Shown here in pieces: positions 56,601-64,000 of a DNA stretch of 64,000 bases. The notes beneath the pieces were generated by a model. The model had not been told where the DNA came from and did no database searches. It saw only the letters and a list, made by a program, of their open reading frames with translations. Position 1 is the first letter of the stretch; each line of letters begins with the position of its first letter. The translations under genes were made by a program, and so were the position numbers. Origin of the DNA: Rhodeus uyekii (lineage: Eukaryota > Chordata > Actinopteri > Cypriniformes > Acheilognathidae); assembly GCA_037043235.1 (NCBI GenBank), contig JAWRVZ010000050.1, positions 1,538,501 through 1,602,500 of the forward strand. Reading direction: 5' to 3'.

Positions 56601-57288
56601 AAAATGTCCGTTCAAACTCTATTAGCAGTTCTCACTACAAAGAAATCAGTTCTTTCATACCAAGTTTCTCCGTTGTTGGATAGAAAAAGGCAATCTCACT
56701 CTCACAATCGCTCAGTTCTCACTGGGAAGGCTCGCCATCTTGCATCGATGTGTTGAACAGAACGTAGTTCCAACGTGGACAAAAAACCTGACCAAATCCA
56801 AAAGAAATATAGAACATAAATGTTGCTATATCAGTTCTCTCCGATTGATTCTATGATAGTTATTTCTGCTCGTCTCACCAGTCTCGCAAAAGAAAGAAAA
56901 TGGCTTCTCTCAACCTGCAGCTAACGTGGTAGGGCGGGACTTAAGCTTCACTCTCATCTAATTGGGCAATTACTTGAGTGTCAATCATCATACGGACAAA
57001 CAGTTCACTGAGTTTTTCTTTTTCATTTATATTTTTCCATATGCTTTATTCACTTTTAGATACTTTACTGCCCTAAAAGACTAATTAATCCCTTTGTATA
57101 ATTAATTAATTAATTAATTAATATACAGGGTTACATAATCACTTTGGTAATCTAAAATACTTTTTGAATGTAACTGTAATTTGATTACCATCAATTTAAA
57201 ATGTAACTGTAACGAAATACAGTTACTCAAATTTTGTATTTTAAATACGTAACGTCATTACATGTATTTCATTACTCCCCAACCCTGC

Positions 57289-57319
<31 letters not shown>

Positions 57320-58014
57320 AGACTGTGAGATTGTGTGTGTGCATGTTTTTGAGTGAGTGTGTGAGAGTATGTGAGTGTGTGTGCGTGTGTGATACTTAAG
57401 GAGCAATGTTTACTGTTTAACGTTTGCAGATTTTCAATAGTAACGAAAAAGCACAAAGTGCAAAGTTCTTGTGTACCAGGAAATCTCCCTTAAAATCACA
57501 CACAGAATGATATTTGATATTAGAGACACATTAATAATAAACAAACTGATCTGACAGAGGAAGCTGGAGACTCACAGCTGGAGTGTGTGTGTGTGTGTGT
57601 GTTCCAGAGAAACTGTCCATAAAGTTTCAGAACAGCTGCAGCATTGTGATATACAGAACAATGAAGAGGAGAGAAAAACACACGCTGTTCAATAAAAAAC
57701 ACACTTTCTCTCCGTTTCCTACTTCACTCACTCTCTCTCTCTCTCTCTGATCTCACACTCTCTCTATCTCTGATCTCATACTCTCGCTCACTCCTGATTG
57801 GATCATCATTCAGTGCTTTGGGTCATTTGTTTGTATAATTGTTAAATACAGTGGGGCATCCTCATGTTTTGATGTTTTCTATTCCCTGTTTTTACAGCAC
57901 ATGTATTGATTTTTAAATGAATTCAAATGTTCCCGTTCAATCCCTTCTTCCAGGAGTCGTCCTTCATGCAGGACTGAATCAAAACACTTGTGAAAGTCAA
58001 AGCAAACGAAGGCC

Positions 58015-58093
<79 letters not shown>
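58015..58093. repeat. (GT)n microsatellite
   Basis: About 39 uninterrupted GT repeats. Confidence 0.95.
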
Positions 58094-58427
58094 AGTGACG
58101 GTGTGGAGTGTGTTCATGTGCGCAGAGCTTCTGTGTTCGGGCAGAAGTTCTGCAATCGGACATTAATGATCCAGCTCAATATTTGCCCCTAAATAGTTTT
58201 CTTGTTTAAGAATGGGAGTAATTAGGCCTGTAATTATATCCTACACTCTAAACAATGTTCAATAATTTTGCGGTTTTGAATTTGTAATGATGTATTGCCA
58301 CATGCCTTGTTGTGTGATAATGCATGCAATGACTCTTTCCTTTTATCCTTTTAGGATTCCTAATTTGGTTTTTATTTCATTTCGAGCAAGATTTATTTCA
58401 GTGCTTTTGTACTTTCTGGTTGCGTTC

Positions 58428-58520
58428 CATAGTGTTCCAAACGTTCCATAGTGTTCCAAACGTTCCATAGTGTTCCAAACGTTCCATAGTGTTCCAAACG
58501 TTCCATAGTGTTCCAAACGT
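58428..58520. repeat. Tandem repeat GTTCCATAGTGTTCCAAAC
   Basis: A 19-bp unit repeated nearly five times with almost no divergence, indicating recent expansion. Confidence 0.93.
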
Positions 58521-60268
58521 TAAAGTTCCATGGTATTTACGACTCCCGATTTAGCCGTTTTTTTATGTGCTTCCTTTTTATTCTCATACATGGCAGAGTT
58601 CTTGATTGTCAGGATTTGTGTGTTTTTGAGTTGAAAGATTTCGTACTGTTATTCTAACTCTCTCTCTCTCTCTCTCTCTCAGTATGTGGGTCTAAGATGA
58701 ATCACGAGTCGGGTTACAGTCACAAGCCTCTGCTGGACTCAAATCATTAATAATAACGGTGGAAATAATTAACCAGCTTTACAACGTCCGGGAGCAATGG
58801 TTATCAAATTATATTAATTATCTAAACAGTGACATGAAGACATTTTTACAATATAAATAATAAACAAAAAATATTTTGAGTCATATTATATGTTATATAA
58901 ATACCATTATTATTAAATGTTTGTATTATATATATAATTTATAAATATATGATTTATTCAGGTTAGAACAATTGTAAATTTATAAATAATAATAAATAAG
59001 ATTAATGTTGCTAAATTATATAAAAATAGTTTTGTTCAACAACAATAACAGTAATAATAACAATTTAAATAATAAAGTAAATGAATGAATTAAATAATTG
59101 CGTAATTATTTATAAGCAATTATAATTTTTAAAAAAATCTTTGATTTATTCAGGTTTAAATAATCATAGTACAATTACAAATAACTATATTAGCATTATT
59201 ATTGCTAAATAAAATAAATTAATAATTTAATATTTATAAATAATATTCGTTTCATAAAGGTTTGAATAATAATAGCAATAATAATAAATAAATGTCATAT
59301 AAATGAATGCATAGATGAACATCTTTTGTTTTCTACATGCCTTTCACTTCCTTTAATGTGTGCTTTGCCACTGAATGAACAGGATGTTTTAGGTCATTAA
59401 TTTCACAGACAAATCATGAGATTCAGGAATGGAGTTGCTGTTTGGCTGCAGGGCAGGAGAACAAGAGCAGCTCTGTGAAGGGTCACGGCACCAACTAAAT
59501 CAAGTTCAAGCAAGAAATTCAATTCATTTACTTCAATCTGACTGTTTTGTTACGCGATCCAGAGATCCGAGAGGCTTTTCTCAATGTTTGGGAGGGAATC
59601 AGAGAGCCGGATGGAGGGATTCCTTCAGATGTTCACTACGACAAAGAAAAACCTCATGTGCAGATTGATGAATATCATTAATAAAATAATTATATTTAAT
59701 AAATCCTTTAGTGCAATCATTATATTCAGTTTCGATTTTATAAGGTCTTATTTAAGGGTGTTATGTTAACATGTTTCTTTTTTGTTGTTGTTATTGTTTT
59801 TGTTGGAAATAATAAGTGTGAGGATAGAAGAGATTGCATGTTTATTCATTTATTCCACTTTTGTGGATAATGCATCACACGATTTAGTAAATAATCAAAA
59901 GTGAATCAAATATCTAAAAGCGTGTTAAAACATTTATACTATAAACAGGTCAAAATATTATTTGGATATATTAGTTATATTCCCTCTTATATATTTTTTT
60001 TAATTTTATATATATTTTTAAGTTAATTAATTACATTTTCTACTCATAATAGCGCTGTATTACTTTATTTAAAAGTAATTTTTTTATTTTATTAATTGAT
60101 TGTATTGTAACCTAATTTGTGTTTATTTCTAAATTCCATATTTAGATTTATTTTTATTTTATTTTTCCAGAAAATAATTTTCCCAGGCCGATTTCATTAC
60201 AGACAGGCGATTGTGTTGGCCAGCCCTGATGGGTCCTGATTTAGACCCTGGCACACATGAGTGCCTGA

Positions 60269-60911
60269 TAGGGATGGGCGATACCTGACTTTTTAAATTC
60301 GATACAGATATTTTGGGGTATAATTTTATCGATATCGATACTGCTTATTTCATAAATGTGTATGTGATTTTAAAAAAAAAGTTATATATATATATATACA
60401 TATACACACACACACACACATGACACATAAGACATATTGGCCATTAATAATTACAAAAGTAAATTTGACAACAAATAGATAAAAATGTTTAAAATAATAC
60501 AGTACTTTACAAAAAATATTGATTAAATAAAATGCATCATAACATGTCACAAATATTGCATCTCGCAATACTTTTTTCTGCCGTTGAAAAGTAGCACCAG
60601 ACCACGCTACGCTTTCTTTCTGCTATAGTGCCATTCTGTTTATGCGAGCGGACAAAATGCGCGACGCGTGCCGTGAAAGTGACGTGTACGTGTGGGCGGG
60701 GCACGTTGCTCGCGTTTCTCACAGTCATCACGTGACACGCGTGAGCTAAATGTCAGAGGGGGATTTTTTAGCACAAACATTAAACAAAAGTACCGAAAAC
60801 ACTTTTTGGTAGAAATTGATGCAGAAATTATTAATTGAATTTTAATATCGATATTTTTGTGGAGATAGATACCAAGTAAGTAGCTTGTAAGTATCGATAT
60901 GCTCATCCCTA
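60269..60911. mobile_element. hAT MITE, TIR TAGGGATG
   Basis: Starts TAGGGATGGGCGATACC and ends GTATCGATATGCTCATCCCTA. Target duplications are GTGCCTGA (60261-60268) and CTGCCTGA (60912-60919), one mismatch. No transposase. Confidence 0.88.
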
Positions 60912-60949
60912 CTGCCTGACAAGCAAAAATCTCCATCTCACTGCAAGCG

Positions 60950-61750
60950 TAGATCACCATAACAACAGCACTGTGATGTCAGCAAGAGAAGAAATGTTTA
61001 AACAGAGCGTAACATCAGATGAACCTCGAAGGAGATCTGAAGAGAAATATGTTCTGAAACCCATCACAAATATTGGACCTATTTTGCCCTTTTCACTAGA
61101 TCTATAAAGTCTCCAGAATGTGTGTGTGAAGTTTCAGATCTAAAAACCCCACAGCTCATTTATTACACCATGTTGTAAATGCACAGATTTGAGTGGAAGG
61201 AAAAACAAGCTGTTTTTGTGCTTGTGTCTTTAAATGCAAATGAGCTGATGCTGCTGCTCCGCCCCCTTTTCCAGAAGCGGGCTGAGCCTTTACATCTCAA
61301 AAACTAAAACATCTGTTTGGTTTTGATTATCATCTCCATCACAATAAAGCTGTTGTGACTCTGCAGTTCTTCATCATCAATAACGTTTATTATCAGTCTA
61401 AACGTCTGATATGTGGTTTTCTGAGCGCATAGAAAGCCGGATGTCAGACGGAGCGTCCCGTGAGGATTAAACTAAGTTCTCTCTCACGTCTTATTGCGCT
61501 TATACTGTCAAAAACACACAAAGTTCACATAAACACACCCAGGATGTCTGTGAATGTAAACGTCTTTGAAAGAAATCGCATGTGTGCATGAAAACAAAAA
61601 CAGGGAAGGCAGATAGTAGGCGGGGACTAGGCTAATGGGGCGGAGCCTGTCATAAGGTGTGGGCGGGGCCTATGCATTTGTGACATCACACTGATAGAAA
61701 AACGGCAAACAGCTTGTTCTGAGACACTGCTTATGATTTATAGGATTAAA
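60950..61750. other. Probable dispersed fish repeat, unclassified
   Basis: Contains AAATGCAAATGAGCTGATGC, then GCTCCGCCCCCTTTTCCAGA, and GGCGGAGCCTGTCAT motifs that I associate with a dispersed fish repeat. Boundaries were not found. Confidence 0.35.
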
Positions 61751-61754
61751 ACAA

Positions 61755-61873
61755 AGGATCTGTGGCTCAATCAGTAGAGAGTGGGTTCGATTCCCAGGGA
61801 AAGCAATGGGAATGCAATGCAAGTCTCTTTGGATAAAAGCATCTGATAAGTGCATTAATGTAAATGTAATGAA
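61755..61873 (+). mobile_element. SINE, plus strand, internally deleted
   Basis: Head TCTGTGGCTCAATCAGTAGA keeps an A-box-like TGGCTCAATCAG, then B box GGTTCGATTCC and CAGGGAAAGCAA, followed by a deleted spacer and the tail TTTGGATAAAAGCATCTGAT. Confidence 0.87.
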
Positions 61874-62500
61874 GCTGTTGAAGGTCCAGTTGGGCTGCGT
61901 TCATCAGTGATCAGTTCACACGCACCTGTGGATCAACTTCTCATCCTGCTGTTTGAATGACACGTGGCTGTTCTCTAATCACACTGCTACGTTTCATACG
62001 ACAAACACGCTTACACAACTTTCTCCATCTCTCTCTGTCTGTTGTCAAGGGTGACTGTTGCTCGGAGATGAATCAGCATTTCAGATCCATATGAAACGAT
62101 GTGATCACTTACTCAACAGCCAGTAAAGATGACAGATTTACAGCTAGAAAAGCACCTCCAAATGTCCTGTAACACTGTGTCGGTATATATAGTTTATATA
62201 TTTGATCATATTTTCTACAATGATCAAAAATCCAATATAAACACGTATGTTGAGTTTATCCAATATCACTCAAGCCACCGTCTACTCAGATCTCAGTCAA
62301 CACTGCTGGCAAAGGGTTTTGTAATCGGCACACGCAAAATAAATAATGGTTCTTTATTGTGTTGGCTTGACAAAGCTAACCATTTTCATTAAAACAGATG
62401 ATTATAAGTGCCATACATGTTCATACAATAACTCTTATAGAGTATTTAAGCATCATCCACTATGTATATATCACTACCAAAGCCTAGGAATTAGCTAAGG
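61874..62500. other. Flank, nothing recognised
   Basis: AT-rich unique sequence; the 87-codon ORF at 62129-62392 has no domain or coding signature. Confidence 0.5.
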
Positions 62501-62985
62501 ACATGATAACAACGTGCTAAATCATGCTAACAACATGCTAATTAACGCTTAAAACATGCCAGATCATGCTAGCAACATGTTAATTAGTACTAAAACATTG
62601 TAATAATACGCTAATTATGTCACCAATGCTAAAACATGTGAAAATGCTTGCAACATGCTGATTAGAACTAACAACCTGTTAAATTATGTTAACAACATGC
62701 TAATTAATGCTTAAAACATGCTAGCAATATTAATTCATGTCAATATTCTAAAACATGTGAAAATATGCTAATTCATCCTATCAACAGGTTAATTCATGCT
62801 AACAACACTAATAACATGCTAACAACATGCTATATAAAAATATGCCAAATCATGCTAGCAAAATGCAAATTCATGTCAACAACATGCTAGCGATATTCAA
62901 AATAATGCTAGAAGTGTGTTAAAACATGCTAGCAAAATGCTAATTCGTGTTAGCATCCTGTTAAAATATGTTAGCAAAACATTTG
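62500..62985. repeat. Degenerate tandem repeat CATGCTAACAACATGCTAATT
   Basis: About 20 diverged copies of a roughly 20-25-bp unit built around ACATGCTA and GCTAATTCATG. Confidence 0.88.
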
Positions 62986-64000
62986 TCTTTTTCTACTTCA
63001 CTAAATTTAAAGCTTATAAACTTGTAACTTGTTGTCAAGCCAACATCAAGTTTGTCCCAACAAACTTTACTCATCTATGGTTCCACGCAGAACCTTTTCA
63101 TTCCACATACGTTCTCACTTGTGAAAAAAGGTTAAAAAAGGTTTTAAAATGTTCTTCACACGGAGAAGACATGGCTCTAATTAAAACTGTTCACCGAAAG
63201 GTTCTTCTATGGCATCGCTGCGAAACAAAACCCTCACGGAGTGAAACGGATTACTTAACTCTGTCTGCGGCTTCGGCCCTTTTTAGAAGTTCCTCTCAGC
63301 GCAGGAGGACGCTTGAACACGAAAGAGGAACAAGCTAATATTAACTGCGGACACCAGAAAGCTTACTTTCAGAAGGAAGCAGACAGATCATCACACCAGA
63401 AGAGCGTGGCATCACAGATTACACGGCTGAAATAATGCGCACAGCCTCTCATCAACAAGTCTGGCCTCTTCACGCCAACAAATAGAGATGAAAATGGTAC
63501 TGGCACTCCATTTAAAGGGACACTTCAATAAAACATGTCTGATTTATGCAGTAGAAAGGCAAAAAAATAATAATCTGTACTATCTGACTAGAGAAAACAG
63601 AGGGGGAAAAGGCTGTTGTCTTCCTTTTTGCCAAATGAATAGGAAAACTTCACCACCCATAATGCACTGGGCATGATGTCATCCAAAGCCACTCCCACCA
63701 AACTCAAACGCTGCTTCGCTTTAGTAGAAAGTGCATTTTCGCAAACTTTAAGTTATCATAGTGGCGACTTGTGTCTTATTTAAAGAGCAAACATTTAGCG
63801 AAAAAGCTGTGACTTTTGCACTGTAAAAAAAAAAATCACGATTTTAACAGTAACGCGCTGTAAAATTGCGACTGTAAAAACTTTAGTTGGTTAACAATTT
63901 CCCTTACTATAAACGATAACTAATAGATCTAACCTTACATTAAATTTTACAGTAAAATACTGTTAGTTTCACAGTTTTTTGGAAGTGAAAAACACGAAAT
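62986..64000. other. Window end, nothing recognised
   Basis: Unique-looking sequence. The 140-codon plus frame 62916-63338 begins in the tandem repeat and has no recognisable domain. A short stretch at 63820-63970 (TAACAGTAACGCGCTGTAAA, AATTTTACAGTAAAATACTG) resembles the end of a transposable element. Confidence 0.4.

Larger units (their letters stand above)
52765..57287 (-). mobile_element. 4.5-kb hAT-like element with nested insertions
   Basis: Inverted ends CAGGGTTGGG (52765) and CCCCAACCCTG (57277-57287) are flanked by TGTGTGAG and CGTGTGAG, an 8-bp duplication with one mismatch that is weak evidence within a GT-rich array. Subterminal TAACGTAATC/TACTTTTAAA-type sequence occurs at both ends. 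Inside are a minus-strand BED finger exon (55654-55917), an LTR-like insertion (53942-55641) and a GTTCAAAAGATTC repeat (56390-56600). No intact transposase. Confidence 0.7.
57296..60268. other. Upstream flank without recognised gene
   Basis: AT-rich sequence with GT, CT and AT microsatellites, including (GT)n at 58015-58093 and a 19-bp tandem repeat at 58428-58520. Short ORFs lack domains. A non-coding CLCN3 first exon could lie here or beyond. Confidence 0.5.

Noticed and set aside
62916..63338. 140-codon plus-strand ORF near the window end
   Set aside because: Starts inside the ACATGCTA tandem repeat and shows no domain or codon bias.

Overview
This is vertebrate, almost certainly teleost, nuclear DNA. 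Evidence: a multi-exon gene with GT-AG introns, tRNA-derived SINEs whose tail resembles fish L2 elements, and many hAT, pogo/Tigger-like and LTR-like elements. A dispersed repeat common in cyprinid fish is also present, so a cyprinid is my best guess; the species is not determined.

I recognise one protein-coding gene: a complete minus-strand CLCN3, encoding the endosomal/lysosomal 2Cl-/H+ exchanger ClC-3. It runs from a start codon at 51647 to a stop at 7708 or 7782. I resolved 15 coding exons with consistent splice phases and no stop or frameshift. Two alternative first exons are present: 51488-51647 (MESEQLF type) and 42521-42614 (DPYLPYDGGG type, in a CpG-rich promoter region). A 76-bp cassette exon (12438-12513) shifts the frame of the last exon. 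The same last-exon DNA then encodes either a short ClC-3A-type end (821 aa) or a longer ClC-3B-type end with a PDZ-ligand-like terminus (871 aa).

The rest is repeat-rich intron and flank. 1-1575 is a tandem array and 1576-6880 is 3' flank with a 36-bp minisatellite and a Tigger-like MITE. 7.9-20.8 kb holds 3' introns with SINEs, a deleted pogo/Tigger element, and a 42-bp telomere-like minisatellite split by a hAT insertion. 21.2-29.7 kb is an 8.5-kb satellite of 112-bp monomers inside one intron, with an 1880-bp higher-order duplication; it derives from a dispersed repeat whose parent copy, with a small inverted array, lies at 31.56-32.23 kb. 35.4-42.5 kb holds SINE, LINE and MITE copies plus a minisatellite amplified inside a TIR element. 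43.0-45.9 kb is a pyrimidine-rich array just upstream of the internal promoter. 48.6-50.2 kb holds abutting MITEs. 52.4-57.3 kb is a minisatellite invaded by a 4.5-kb hAT element with further nested elements. 57.3-64 kb is upstream flank with another hAT MITE, a SINE and simple repeats; no second gene was recognised there.

No prokaryotic-type system, CRISPR array or operon is present. The most notable biology is the dual-frame terminal exon of CLCN3 and the local birth of a satellite array from a transposon fragment.
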